64,000 nt of DNA from Euglena gracilis (Eukaryota > Euglenida > Euglenophyceae > Euglenales), in assembly GCA_039621445.1 (NCBI GenBank), contig CP154956.1, positions 310,001-374,000 on the forward strand, read 5' to 3'. The position numbers and the translations under genes are program-made. The notes under the pieces were generated by a model that made no database searches, had not been told where the DNA came from, and saw only the letters and a list, made by a program, of their open reading frames with translations. The number at the start of each line of letters is the position of its first letter. The stretch's first letter is position 1. Shown here piece by piece: positions 49,507-59,985 of the stretch.

Positions 49507-51148
49507 CCGCCTCGCCGGAGTTTGCTGCATTGTCTCCGACGTGGCGACCGTGCTCCTGTCTCTTCCCCTGGGGGGTTTCCCCCCCCTGGCCCCCACTTTC
49601 TGACCGAGGGCGTTTGAAGACAAATTTTTTCAAAGGGAGGGGGGGGTCGGGCTCACAATGTCTTTGTGCTCCGCCCTCGGTGTCCCTTCCTCCCTTGTCG
49701 GTTTTCCTCGAGGGAGTACGAGACACCTCGGGCTCCGCACTTTGCCATTGTGAGGCCAGATTGTGCACTGAAATGAGGGGGGCCAGGGCATTTTCCAAGG
49801 TACCTTGGGCACCCAGTCTTTGATAATGGGCTGTAAAGGCCTCAACCCCTTTCCATTGCCCAATTTCACAAACTTCTTGGGCTGAAAGGCCCAATTTTTT
49901 GAGCAACCCAACCCCTGCCCCTCTGGTGGAGTGGGGTCCCCACACCTGGGGGGGTACCCCCTGTTTGGTCAAAAATTCTCTTGTAATAGAAGCAATTGTG
50001 TCAGCACTGATGGGTGTATAGGGGGGTTTTAAGGAAATCAGAAGGGGACCCCCAGGCTTTACGTAAAATCGGGTTGCGGCCACATAAGCCATAATTAAAT
50101 GAAAGGGACTGATTTGGGGACAGTGGGGAATTGACACAACTCTTTCCCACTTGTGGAATTTCTGTCCTTTACGTTTGATTTGAATGTAGGGTGCCCCCCC
50201 CAACACACTTGTGGTTCTTTTGACTTGTGCCAAATCAGATGAACGGTATAAACACAGGAAAAAAAAAAAAAAAATGAGCTGTGTGCGCAATGCACAAATA
50301 TCAGTGGGCACAGGCTGCCTTGCCAGCCCCAGGAGGATTGGGAGGGGATCCCAAAAAGCACCATATTTTTCCAGATTCTGGTTCCAAAGCCTTTTGTAAG
50401 GTGTTAATAAGGTATTAAACCTTAGGCCACCCAAGCCAGGGATCAAAAGCACAGCACTGTATGCATTACGGGCCTGGGCCTTTGAAAATTGAAAAAGTTG
50501 AATTAAAGCGTCAGCCACTTGGTCTGTGGTTGCTTTGGGGGGGGGCACCCCCATTTTGTCCAGAATGACCCATAAAAGTGTAAAGGCACTTTGGTACCTT
50601 TTCAAACTGGGGTTTCTGCCCAGGAAATCTGTAATGGTTGAATTTTGTATTTGTTTCCCCTCCAAAATTTGCCTGAGCAAATCATGCAAAGGAGGGGCCA
50701 CCTGGGGGGTGGCATTTTTTCCCCCCTGCAATTGGTGAACATGCCCCTGTAGGGGGTGATTTTTAGGCAGGGGGTCCCTGGAACTCTCATTTTTATTAAT
50801 TGGGGCCACCATGTGGCTGAATCCCAGTAGGGGGTGACCATCAAAACTTTGGTCCGTGGAAACATTCTTAATCTGGGGAGAAATTTTTGGATTACAGACC
50901 AGGGGGGGTTTGCATAAAGATCCCCCATGTTGTCCAGTGGACATTGTAAAGCGTCCACTGCTGTGGCTTCCCAGTGGGGCCACTTGGCCACAAATTGTGG
51001 CAGTTTTCTGTTGCCTGGGGAGGCAAAAAGGTCTGTTTCTAGATTTATGCAATTTTTGAATTGCTGTTTCAGCCAGTGAAAAAGTTTGGGGTCGAGTGAG
51101 TAGTCCCCCCTGTCCATTTCCCATCTGCTTATGGGGTCTGCCAGGCAT
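49487..51148 (-). CDS. Element D tyrosine recombinase, intact
   Basis: 553 codons without a stop, overlapping the methyltransferase reading by ~550 bases in another frame. The first ~130 residues are shadow-like. The core runs from GRNPSLKRYQSAFTLLWVIL through LCLYRSSDLAQVKRTTS (likely Arg I), PHSTRGAGVGLLKKLG (His-x-x-Arg) and AHYQRLGAQG (Tyr). A basic Ser/Gly-rich tail follows to the terminal repeat. A run of Phe codons (T15 tract on the minus strand near 50260-50274) is unusual. Confidence 0.88.
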   Translation of the reverse strand: MPGRPHKQMGNGQGGLLTRPQTFSLAETAIQKLHKSRNRPFCLPRQQKTATICGQVAPLGSHSSGRFTMSTGQHGGSLCKPPLVCNPKISPQIKNVSTDQSFDGHPLLGFSHMVAPINKNESSRDPLPKNHPLQGHVHQLQGGKNATPQVAPPLHDLLRQILEGKQIQNSTITDFLGRNPSLKRYQSAFTLLWVILDKMGVPPPKATTDQVADALIQLFQFSKAQARNAYSAVLLIPGLGGLRFNTLLTPYKRLWNQNLEKYGAFWDPLPILLGLARQPVPTDICALRTQLIFFFFFLCLYRSSDLAQVKRTTSVLGGAPYIQIKRKGQKFHKWERVVSIPHCPQISPFHLIMAYVAATRFYVKPGGPLLISLKPPYTPISADTIASITREFLTKQGVPPQVWGPHSTRGAGVGLLKKLGLSAQEVCEIGQWKGVEAFTAHYQRLGAQGTLENALAPLISVHNLASQWQSAEPEVSRTPSRKTDKGGRDTEGGAQRHCEPDPPLPLKKFVFKRPRSESGGQGGETPQGKRQEHGRHVGDNAANSGEAALSGTS

Positions 51149-51201
51149 TCCTTTGATGGGACCCAGTTTACTTGGAGATTGACATTTTTTCCATGCACCA
51201 T
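50602..51201 (-). CDS. Element D RNase H end and methyltransferase-like domain
   Basis: Continues the previous feature in the shifted frame: VNWVPSKECLADPISRWEM, then LYANPPWSVIQKFLPRL and WWPQLIKMRVPG. The NPPW box is the nucleotide-binding end of the methyltransferase domain found after RNase H in DIRS elements. Confidence 0.82.
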   Translation of the reverse strand: MVHGKNVNLQVNWVPSKECLADPISRWEMDRGDYSLDPKLFHWLKQQFKNCINLETDLFASPGNRKLPQFVAKWPHWEATAVDALQCPLDNMGDLYANPPWSVIQKFLPRLRMFPRTKVLMVTPYWDSATWWPQLIKMRVPGTPCLKITPYRGMFTNCRGEKMPPPRWPLLCMICSGKFWRGNKYKIQPLQISWAETPV

Positions 51202-51214
51202 TTGAAAAATGGTC

Positions 51215-52669
51215 TTAGCATTGTGTTGAACGGGTCTTTCTTGCCCCCACCTTTTGTAAATAATAATAAATTACTTGATTGTCCACTGACAGAGACACAG
51301 TTTCTCCTGGCTTGCTGAGACTTTTTACTGTGCTTATGGCTGCACTTAACTCCTTTACATTGATGTGCAAAGTGGAGTTTTCTCTCCAAAACTCTTGGAC
51401 GATTTTTCCAGTTCGAATGTCCAGTCCCCCCCAGGCATGGGTGCTGCTGTCTGAGTGCAACTCTCTTGTTGCATTTTGGGGGAAGGGCCTGCCCCCCCAG
51501 GTGTCCAGTAGAATTTTTATTTCCCTCAATTGGGCCTTTATTTCCTGTGAAATGGGATGTTTTGAATCCCAGGGTGCTGTGGAATTTGCCACTAAAAATT
51601 TTGTCAGGGAATCTGTAAAAGCCCTTAAAAAGGGCAGGGCCATCAGGTTGCACCTTATTTGGCCCAAAATGGCAGCCAATTGCCTTTTTGACATGCAATC
51701 TTTTTTCACCATTTTTCCCAGCTCCTTTTTTACTGTTTTTATTTTCTGAGGGGGCACCTGTAATTTTCCCTCTTGGAAGTTTAGTTGGAATCCAAGATGA
51801 TTTACAATTTGGGTGGGCTGCAGGGTTGACTTTTTGACATTGATTTTGAACCCTGCTCTCAACAAATCTTTGACCACTGTGTTGAGATGATGTTGTAAAT
51901 TGTTTTGTGTTGGGGCCACCAGCAAAATGTCGTCCAGGTATATGAATACCTGAATGCCCCGTTTTCTCCAAAGTTTTTCGAAGGTTTTCATGACCCCCAT
52001 GAAGATTTGGGGCATGACATTCAGGCCAAAACAGCCTGCCTGGAATTCCCAGGTCTGTCCCCCACCCTGTTGTATTAAAAATGGCCTTAGGGCCTGGCTC
52101 ACTGGGATGTGAAAATAAGCATCCTTTAAATCGATTTTGGCTGCCCAGTGGCCTTTTTCCAAAACAGGAAAAATATGTTGGATGTGGTCCAACTTGAAAG
52201 GTTTGACTTGGAACTGTTGATTTAGTTCCCTGCAGTCGCTTATCAGCCTCCATTTTGTTAGTCCCCCTTCTGGTTTTGAAATCAAAAACCAGGGTATCAG
52301 ATGCTGGGAGTTTGAATTCACAACCCTCCTTACTGATCCATTTTTTTCGTAGTCCTGCAGTATCTTTTCTGCCTGGTTTAGGTCCAAATTTGCTCTGGTT
52401 TTTGGGTGGGTGGACAATTTTGGGGGATGTGCCCAGGGGGTTTGAATTCCATCCCTGATGAGTTGACATGTTGCTTGAGGTGCATGTTTTTTCCACCATT
52501 TCAGGCTTTTTTGCAAACGTTGGTGCAGGGGGGTGTCTCCCCATTTTTCCTCCATGGAATTTATTTCCTGAAGTAAATGATTTTGGGGGGGCTGGGTGGG
52601 GGGTGTTGGACATTTCACCCCCAGGGATTGAGTACTTTGAAATGAACACTGGGGGGGGTGTGCATGCAC
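51215..52669 (-). pseudogene. Element D reverse transcriptase and RNase H start
   Basis: LISDCRELNQQFQVKPFKLD, KIDLKDAYFHIPVSQA, catalytic FIYLDDILLVAP (~241), thumb MSKRQLAAILGQIRC, RNase H SDSSTHAWGGLDI (~410) and SVDNQVIYYYLQK. The reading then fails at a G5 tract near 51248, giving GARKTRSTQC-stop. The correct continuation is in the next frame. Confidence 0.88.
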
Positions 52670-52944
52670 TCTCTCCCTCTCTGCTCACAGACTCTCTTGT
52701 GCTGGACCTTGTCATCAATTTTGTCAGATGACATACCATAGGGGGGCCTTCGAGGGTCCACCCCTTGTTCTGATCTGCCCCTGCCATGAGAGAAGTAAAT
52801 TGATCTGGGGGGTTGGCCCCCTTTTCCTCCAATGCCCCCTGTGGGGCATCCCCCTGGGGCTGCTGCAGTTGATTTAGCTTTTGCACCTTAGCTTCTGGGG
52901 GGCCATTTCTGGACCACCCCTTTGGCCCCCATGGCCTTGTTGAC

Positions 52945-53682
52945 TCATTTGGCCTCCCTGGCTTGATAAATTCTGGCCTCCATGGCCCTGTAAAAACTGG
53001 CCGCCATGGCCCTGTAAAAACTGGCCGCCCTGGCCCTGCACTTTTTGGCCGCCATGGCCGTGCAAATGACATTGAATGAAATTCTGCTCCAGTCCTTGGT
53101 CTCCCCTCCATGGGGCTGTTCTTGACCTTGGTCTCCAGCTCCATTGGAAATCTGGGGGGGCTGCTGTGCCCCCCTCTTTGTCCCCTTGAGAGGGGTTGTT
53201 GTGCAAGCTGAATTGGGGGGGTTGGACAGACCTTTTCTGCCCCTTCCTGAGGGGATTTGCTTGAAAAACTGGCCCCCATGGCCCTTGTGGTGTTGACCTC
53301 CTTGGCCTTGATTCCATCTCCCCCTCTTCTGGCCAATTTGTGCCCAGGCGACTGGGCGCCTTTGAGTGAAATGCCCCTGATGTGTGGGCTTTGATTGTGC
53401 AATTGTAAAGCGTTTTGGGCCTCCATGGCCCATTCCTTGCCCACCGAGGGCTGGGGCTGACTTTTGTCTTGTGGGTCTTCTGGCCACAATGGTCCAAGGA
53501 CCGTGGCCGTCATTGGGTGGGGTTCTGGGCTGGGAAATTTCTGGGGTGGGGGTCTGGGTGGGAAGAACGGCCACGGTTTGCCACGTGATGACTGCATCTC
53601 CAAGGTCTCCAGCTGCTGCGGCCGCTCCTCCAGGACGTCCGTGATCATATGATTCCAATTTCTTCTCCAGTGCATTGCTCAT
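52945..53682 (-). CDS. Element D Gag-like protein
   Basis: Begins MSNALEKKLESYDHGRPGG, with a helical Ala-rich start, the motif NDGHGPWTIVARRPTRQ, then GGQHHKGHGGQ repeats and a stop. The frame that would continue to RT is offset. An overlapping frame is open for 835 codons over Gag and RT, but the RT motifs are not in it. Confidence 0.6.
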   Translation of the reverse strand: MSNALEKKLESYDHGRPGGAAAAAGDLGDAVITWQTVAVLPTQTPTPEISQPRTPPNDGHGPWTIVARRPTRQKSAPALGGQGMGHGGPKRFTIAQSKPTHQGHFTQRRPVAWAQIGQKRGRWNQGQGGQHHKGHGGQFFKQIPSGRGRKGLSNPPNSACTTTPLKGTKRGAQQPPQISNGAGDQGQEQPHGGETKDWSRISFNVICTAMAAKKCRARAASFYRAMAASFYRAMEARIYQAREAK

Positions 53683-53860
53683 CGAAGGCGAAATTGAAAT
53701 TGATAATGGAATTCTTCAATTGATATTCGTCTGGTTCGTGTTCTTCTGGATATTGAATTGATATTGACTTCTTGTTTCGGTTGTTCTTCGTTCGTGAACT
53801 TTGTTCCTTTCTTCTGGGTGTCGAAGGGCAAGTTAAGAATCAGCCAACTCCGGCGAAAAA

Positions 53861-53940
53861 AGGCACTAAGCGGGACCTCCTAACCCAGCGCACAACGAAC
53901 AATCACACAACACCGCCGGCGAGCAAGGCATGGCCTCACA
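53861..53940 (+). repeat. Element D left inverted terminal repeat
   Basis: Partner of 49430-49506. The further 53941-53969 (GCGGAGCCCGAGGTGTCC) matches the segment at 49722-49745 inside the recombinase end. Confidence 0.95.
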
Positions 53941-55025
53941 ATGGCAAAGTGCGGAGCCCGAGGTGTCCAAATGAAAAGCCGAATGTTGCTGGACTTCCAA
54001 AAAAAATGAACTCCAAACGCTGTCAAACTGCGAAGAGGAGTCTCAAATCACTCCCAAGAGAGCAGAAGCTGGGGAGGGTGGCGACACAGCAGACGTGGCC
54101 GCAAAAACCTTACACACCCGCTAGGCCAAAAAATTCCACACCACCCACCCAACCTTGCGACGGACACGGTCCTGTGGCAACTGCGGTTAGAAGGAAGAGA
54201 CAAAGGAGAAGTACCACCGCAGGTCGAACAGGCTCCTCCCTTTTTTTTTGTATTCCCCCTTCCAGGGGAGAGAGCTTCTCACCAAGCAAGGGCTATGACA
54301 GGCCTTCAATTCAATGGCGGTAACAGCCAGAAGATCACGGCCAAGGCGGCCCAAGTCACATTGACCAGTATCTAGGTTTGAGAATGAGATGGAAGATCCG
54401 AGTGTCCCACTCTTCAAAAGTGGCAGCCCTGCAGGTCGAACGGTCCCACCCATCCCCTTCATTCACCCCTTCAAATATACTAGGAGCAAGCCGTTCAAAC
54501 CCAGACACCTCGGGCTCAGCACTTTGCCCTTTTCGGATTGTTATTGGTGCGTTGGGTCAGGAGGTTCTGCTTAGTGCCCTTTTTCGCCGGAGTTGGCTGA
54601 TTTCTAATTTGCCCTTCAACACCCAAAAGAAAGGCCCTTCAAATACCTTATCATTTGGAAGAAGAAGAAGAAGTGCATCAATTCAGTTCAATTATCCGGA
54701 AAGATAAGCTCGTGCAGAACAACAAAGCAGAAGTTGTTGATTTTTCTGAAAGGATTTCAATAAAAGATGCAATTTCAAAGGTGCACAGCACTGGAGACCT
54801 TCAAGAGGGAGCAGCCGAAGCAGCTGAACAACCTGACGACGCGGACCCACCGTTGTGAACCGTGGCTGCCCCTTCCCCAAAAGGAAAGTTCCCCAATTAT
54901 TTTATACAAAAACCCAGAACCTCCCCAAGTGATGGCCACGGACCCTGGCACAAAGTGGTCGGAAAAACCCGCAAGGGGCAGAAGGCAAAATTCACCAGGC
55001 CACTAAGGCCATTGGACCTAGGGCC

Positions 55026-56650
55026 ATGGGGGCCAACTTTCGACACCACAAAATCCCATGGTTTTCGACTTCAAAACCAGAAGGGGGAACAACCAAATGG
55101 AGAATGATTAGCGACCGCAGAGAAATAAATCAGCAGTTTCAAGTAAAGCCTTTCAAGCCGGATATCCAACGTTTTTTAACAGTTTTGGAAAAGGCCACTG
55201 GCAGCGAATATAGACCCAAATGATGCCTATTTTCATTTTACATTGAGTCTAAGCCTAAGGAAATTTTCAAGGCATCACGCGGGTGAAACGAGGGAATTTT
55301 AAGCAGGCTGTTTTGGGCTAAATGAAGTGCCCCAAATTTTCATGTCGGTGATGAAAACTTTCGAAAAGCTGTGGAGAAAAAAGGGCCTCTAGGTGTTTAT
55401 TTACCTGGACGACACTTTACTGGTGGATCTCACCCAAAACCATTGACAAAATCGGCTGAAGACAGTCGTCACAGGTTTGCTGAATTCATCGTTCAAAATT
55501 AATGAAAAAAAAGGCTACCCTCCAGCCAACCCAAGTGGTAAACCATCTGGATTTTCAACTAAACTTCCAAGAAGGAAAGTTACAGCTGCCCCCCACAAAT
55601 AAAAGCCACAAGAAAGGAGCTGGGAAGAGTTGTAAAAAAAAGGTTACATGTCAAAAAGGAAGTTGGCTGCCATTTCTGGTCAAATAAGATGCAACCTACT
55701 TGCCCTGCCATTTTAATTGCTTTTACGGACACCCTGGCAATTTTTTTTGGTGGCAAAGTCCACATCCCCGTGGGACTCAGAACACACCATTGACCAGGAA
55801 ATCAAGTCCCAATTAAGGGAAAAAAATTCTGCTGCACACCTGGGGGGGGCAGACCTTTCCCCAAAAACGCAACCAAGGAGTTGCACTCAGACAGCAGCAC
55901 CCATGCCTGGGGGAGCTGGACATCCACAGAAGAGGAATTGTGCAGGAATTTTGGAGAAAATACTCCATTTTACACATAAACGTGAAGGAGCTCAGCGCAG
56001 CAATCAGCACTGTGACAAGTTTGAGCAAACATGAAAAAAAAACAGTTTTTTGTCAGTAGACAACCAGGTAATTTACTATTAAAAGGAACCTTTCAATTCG
56101 CTGCTAAGACAATCTTTCAAATGGTGCCTGGAAAAACAAGTAAACCTCCAAGTCAACTGGATGACTTCAAAAGAATGCCTGGCAAACCCCATAAGCAGAT
56201 GTGAAATGGACAGGGGAGACTACTCTTTAGACCCCCAACTTTTTCAACGGCTAAGGCAGCACTTCAAAGATTTCAAAAGTTTGGAAAAAGATTTATTTGC
56301 CCCCACAGGCCACAAAAAACTACCCAATTTCGTGGCCAGATGGCCCCACTGTGAGGCCACAGCAGTAAGTGCAATACAATGTCCCCTGGAGAACGTTGTT
56401 CGATCTTTATGCAAACCCCCATTGGTCAATAATTCAAAAATTTCTGCCCAGGTGGAGAATGTTTCCCCGGACCAAAGTTTTGATGGTCATCCCCAACTGG
56501 GATGCAGCCACTGGTGGCCCCAATTAATAAAAATGAAACTTCCAGGGAACCCCTGCCCGGGAATCATCCCCTACAGGTGTATGTTCACCAATTGCAGGAG
56601 GAAAAATGCCACACCCCAGGTGGCCCGTGTTTTGCATGTTTATCCCAGGC
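55026..56650 (+). pseudogene. Element E reverse transcriptase, RNase H and methyltransferase remnants
   Basis: Readable in all three frames in turn: QQFQVKPFKPDIQR, YLDDTLLVD (55395-55420), HLDFQLNFQEGKLQLP, RNase H-like NVKELSAAIST, and MTSKECLANPISRCEMDRGD. Frames change at least six times. Confidence 0.8.
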
Positions 56651-57344
56651 AAATTTTGGAGGAGAAAAAATTTAGGTTAAAACCGTTGACGATTTCCTGG
56701 GGAGAAACGCAAGCATAAAACGTTATCAGAGTGATTTTGCACTTCTGTGGGAAATTTTGGATCAAATGGGGGCCCGCCCTGTGAAGCCACCACAGATCAA
56801 GAGGCTGACGGTTTAATACAATTAGTCCAATTTTCCAAGACACAAGCGCGTGATGCGTACAGTGCTATGATTTTGATTCCTGGGTTTGGTGGGCTAGGAT
56901 TCCACACCCTACCTGTTGACCCTCGCAAGGGGCTTTGGAACCAAAACCTGGAGAAGTATGGAGCATTTTGGGATCCACTCCCAATCCTCCGGGGCTGAAA
57001 AAGGCGCCTACGCCCACGTGCACAGCTTATTTTTTGCTCACGGTTCCTCTGTTTAGACAGATCCTCAGACTTGTCACAAATCAAACGAACCACCAGTGCG
57101 TTGGGTAGGGCACCTTACATAAAAATTAATCTTAAATGCCAGAAGTTTCACGAGTGGGAGAGGGTGGTGTCCACACCCAGTGCCCAAAAGTAAGCCCCTT
57201 TCATTTATTGATGTCTTATGTAGCTACCACACCCCTCATTCGTCAGACCTGAAGGCCCCCTAATTTTAATAAAACCACACTTTAAAGCCATAAGCAGACA
57301 CAATTGCTTCTATCAGAAAAGAATTTTTGTCCAAACAGGGGGTT

Positions 57345-58018
57345 GTGCGCGGTCCGAGGGTGCCCGCCCCAAGGAGGGGTCCCAAGGGGGCCCAAAGGGG
57401 CCACGAAGGGCCGCGAGGGGGCTCCAAGGCCCCCAAGGGCCTTTTGAGGCCCCACTGGCCCCCAAGGGGGCCCCACAGCCCATTTTGACCAAGCCAAGGG
57501 AAGGTAAAGGAGGGGGCAGGTTGAGGGGGCCAACAGGCAACCCCCAAGGGGATGCGCAAGCCCTGCTGGGCTTTGCGCAAGCATGCGCACCCCCTTGGTG
57601 GGCGCTCAGATTAATGAATTGTGCAAAGTATACCAAGTAGCCCCAGCTGTAGCCCCTCTCCAATTGTACATTTTCTGTGCAGGGCTCTGTTCACACTCTG
57701 TCATTGTGTTCACCAATTGTTTTCTTGCAAGTCAATTCAAGGATAAATCAAGGAAATACAAATAACAAATTTCAAGTTCAAATCTCATTGATCAAGAATT
57801 CAAGTTCATTTGTTGAGACAAAAGTATGTCTTTTACCCATTATTCAACATCTCCATCTACACCAGCACCCACCCCTACCCTACTTTTTCAACAAGGGGAA
57901 AACCCCCACCAGGTGGGCCCGACGGCCTCAAATTTTAACGATCCTACGCGGGTTGCGCCGCCAGAGGTCCCTTCACAGGGACCTCAGGAGGAGCAACCCC
58001 TACAGGGTGAATCCAAAC
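57345..58018 (+). mobile_element. ~670-bp insertion within element E's recombinase
   Basis: Recombinase sequence stops near 57345 and continues at ~58019 (STRRAGVNLLKNWAF). The insert starts with a GGGGCC-rich 57345-57600 part and then AAATTTCAAGTTCAAATC-type leader sequence with a short ATG reading MSFTHYSTSPSTPAPTP. No match to a known element type. Confidence 0.55.
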
Positions 58019-58445
58019 GTTGGTGGCCAATCCACCAGAAGGGCAGGAGTTAATTTACTGAAAAATTGGGCCTTTCTGCCCAAGAAGTTTTCGGAATTGG
58101 CCGGTAGAGGGGGTGGAGGCGTTTGCAGCCTTCGTGCCCAAGAAAGACTTGGTGCCCAAGGTGCCTTGGAAAAAGGCCTGGCCCCCTAATTTCAATGCAC
58201 AATTAGGCCTCACAAGGCCAAAGTGCGGAGCCCGAGGTGTCGCACTCCCTGGGGGCTAACCGACAAGAGAGGGAGGTACACAGAGGGCGACGCACAAAGA
58301 CCTTGTGAGCCCGACATCCACACCCAGAAAAGAAAATTTGTCTTCAAACGCCCTCCGTCAGAGAATGGGGGGCCCGGGGGCAGAGGGGCAAGAAGTCGCG
58401 TCGCAAAGTCGTAGCAGCATCGTCAGCAAGCTCCGGTGAGGCAGC
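58019..58445 (+). pseudogene. Element E recombinase C-terminus and right end
   Basis: NLLKNWAFLPKKFSELAG, then GAQGALEK and the terminal word GTGCGGAGCCCGAGGTGTC (58221-58240). The catalytic Tyr region is damaged. Confidence 0.7.
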
Positions 58446-58467
58446 ACTAAGATTTGGACTCCGGTGA

Positions 58468-59070
58468 AGAATGATCCAGGAGGAAGGGACAGCGAAGGCG
58501 GAGCACAACGCAACAGTGAGGTCCTGCTCTTCTTTCCGGCTGTTGTTGTTGTTTTTGGTGTTGGTTGTGGTGTTTCTTACTGCGATGAGATGTCGGAGTA
58601 GGCGGACTCGGAGATGTTGTCGCACCTGTCTGTGGATGGCGGCGGTGGGTTGCTGGCCTGTCTGTGTGAGTTTAAATTTCTTGGGGGGGGCCCTGACCGA
58701 TTTTCTTGTTCTTTTTCGGGCCGGGGAGGGGCGGGCTCACTGTTGTCTTGTGCTCTGCCTTCGCTGTCCCTTCCTCCTGGATCATTCTTCACCGGAGTCC
58801 GAGACAGCTCCGGCTCCGCACAAGACCCCAGTGAGGCTTTGTGCACCATTTGTTTTGGACAGCAAGCCCCGCCTTTTCCCCCGCTTCCAACCGCAAATAG
58901 TGCGAGAAAAAAGCCTGCACTTTTTTCCATTTTCCAATATTGCACTCTTCCTCAGAGGACAAAGCTTTCAGTTTACCCCTGCACCCTGGAGGAGGGGGGG
59001 TCGACTGGTGGGGTACCCCATGTTTATCCAACAATCGGTTTATTAAACTCCCAATGGTTTTTGCAGACGG
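58468..59070 (-). mobile_element. DIRS-like element F, third subfamily, right end only
   Basis: The minus-strand reading INRLLDKHGVPHQ, EECNIGKWKKVQAFFSHYLR is the recombinase C-terminus, followed by a polar tail (VKNDPGGRDSEGRAQDNSEP). 58468-58517 is the reverse complement of 58738-58790, the internal complementary pair. Sequence is clearly distinct from A-E. Cut off at ~59070 by the repeat field. Confidence 0.65.
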
Positions 59071-59075
59071 GGGGG

Positions 59076-59135
59076 GTCGCTGAGCTCTTATCTCTTTAGA
59101 GTAAGAGCGAAGCTTACCACCCCGGCGACGGGGGG
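59076..59135 (+). repeat. Structured hairpin element, copy 1
   Basis: GTCGCTGA, then GCTCTTATCTC-TTTA-GAGTAAGAGC, GAAGCTTACCACCCCG and GCGAC: an inner hairpin enclosed by a GTCGC/GCGAC stem. Copies at 59923, 61028 and 63681 (partial). Confidence 0.8.
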
Positions 59136-59922
59136 TCCGACCCCCCCCCCCCCCCCCCCCCCCCCCCGGCCTCCACCCCCTGGGTAGGTCCGGAAACCCC
59201 GGGATTATTGATGTGACTGAATTTCGTGGCCCCCAAAGTGAATGGCTAGGTTAGGAGAGGATCCCTAGTACCTCCAGAGCCTTTCGGTTACCCGCAACTC
59301 CCCGCCAGTCCGGAGATATGGCCCGAGCAAAAAAGTTGTCTACCGTTTTTTTTCGAAAGAAATTTTGTTGGACCGGCAAAAGGGGTCATTTTTGGGGTCA
59401 AAAAATCGAAAAATTCAAAATATCTCGAAGACGCTGGGGAGTTGAGAAAAAGTAAAGAGTACATCATCCACAACTTTGGGACGCCCTATCCACCGGTATT
59501 CGCGGTTTGGTCCAACTCCCCGCCTGGCCCGAGATATGGCCTTTTTTCGGTCCAAATGGCCGTTTTGTACACTTTTCCCACTGTCCGACTTAGCCGTTTT
59601 CGGGCCAAAAAGTCGAAAAAAATAGAAAAAGAATTTTTCGCCCAAAAACATGTTTTTTGGCCGCCCGGACCCGGAAAAGTGTTTTTGAGCTGAAAATGAG
59701 ATTTTTCGACGCGCCAAGACCCCTTTTTGGTTGGACAACCCATTGAATTTGGGTCAAAACCGGGTCAAAAAAAACCAAAAAAAGTCGAACAATTTTTTCA
59801 GCCCAAAACGATGTTTTATGGTCTCCCGGACCCAGAAAACATGTTTTTGGGCCAAAAATGAGCGTTTTTCTCAGGCCGGGCCGGAGTGGTCCTCCAAAGA
59901 GATCAGCTCTACGTCACACCCT

Positions 59923-59985
59923 GGTCGCTGAGCTCTTATCTCTTTAGAGTAAGAGCGAAGCTTACCACCCCGGCGACGGGGAGGT
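59923..59985 (+). repeat. Structured hairpin element, copy 2
   Basis: Identical core to copy 1, preceded by AGCTCTACGTCACACCCT. Confidence 0.85.

Larger units (their letters stand above)
49366..53969 (-). mobile_element. DIRS-like element D (subfamily 2), nearly intact
   Basis: Right end 49366, left end 53969. The inverted terminal repeat 53861-53940 / 49430-49506 matches perfectly over ~78 bases. 49370-49430 is the reverse complement of 49650-49710 (internal complementary region). All expected genes are present; the only break seen in the enzymes is a one-base shift at a G tract in RNase H near 51248. It lies inside element G. Confidence 0.9.
49190..54375 (+). mobile_element. DIRS-like element G (subfamily 1), decayed, interrupted by element D
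   Basis: Left part 49190-49365 is a subfamily-1-type terminal repeat and leader (CGGGGGGTGCTTCTTACTAC). After element D the Gag-like reading resumes at ~53970: KKMNSKRCQTAKRSLKSLPR, then PTQPCDGHGPVATAVRRKRQ, similar to A and B. It is cut off near 54375. Confidence 0.6.
54500..58445 (+). mobile_element. DIRS-like element E (subfamily 2), heavily decayed
   Basis: Starts with the subfamily-2 terminal repeat (ACACCTCGGGCTCAGCAC). RT remnants: FSTSKPEGGTTKWRMISDRR, YLDDTLLVD with a stop just before. RNase H and methyltransferase pieces 55870-56650 (DWMTSKECLANPISRCE). The recombinase 56700-57340 is broken by an insert and ends at 58019-58230. Many stops and shifts: much older than D. Confidence 0.8.

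Noticed and set aside
51168-53675. 835-codon minus-strand frame across element D
   Set aside because: The RT, RNase H and Gag motifs are in other frames; most of this one is the out-of-frame shadow. Kept only as a finding about overlap.
59076-59135. Hammerhead ribozyme
   Set aside because: CTGA and GAA flank a stem, but the conserved positions between CTGA and the stem and the cleavage triplet arrangement are missing.
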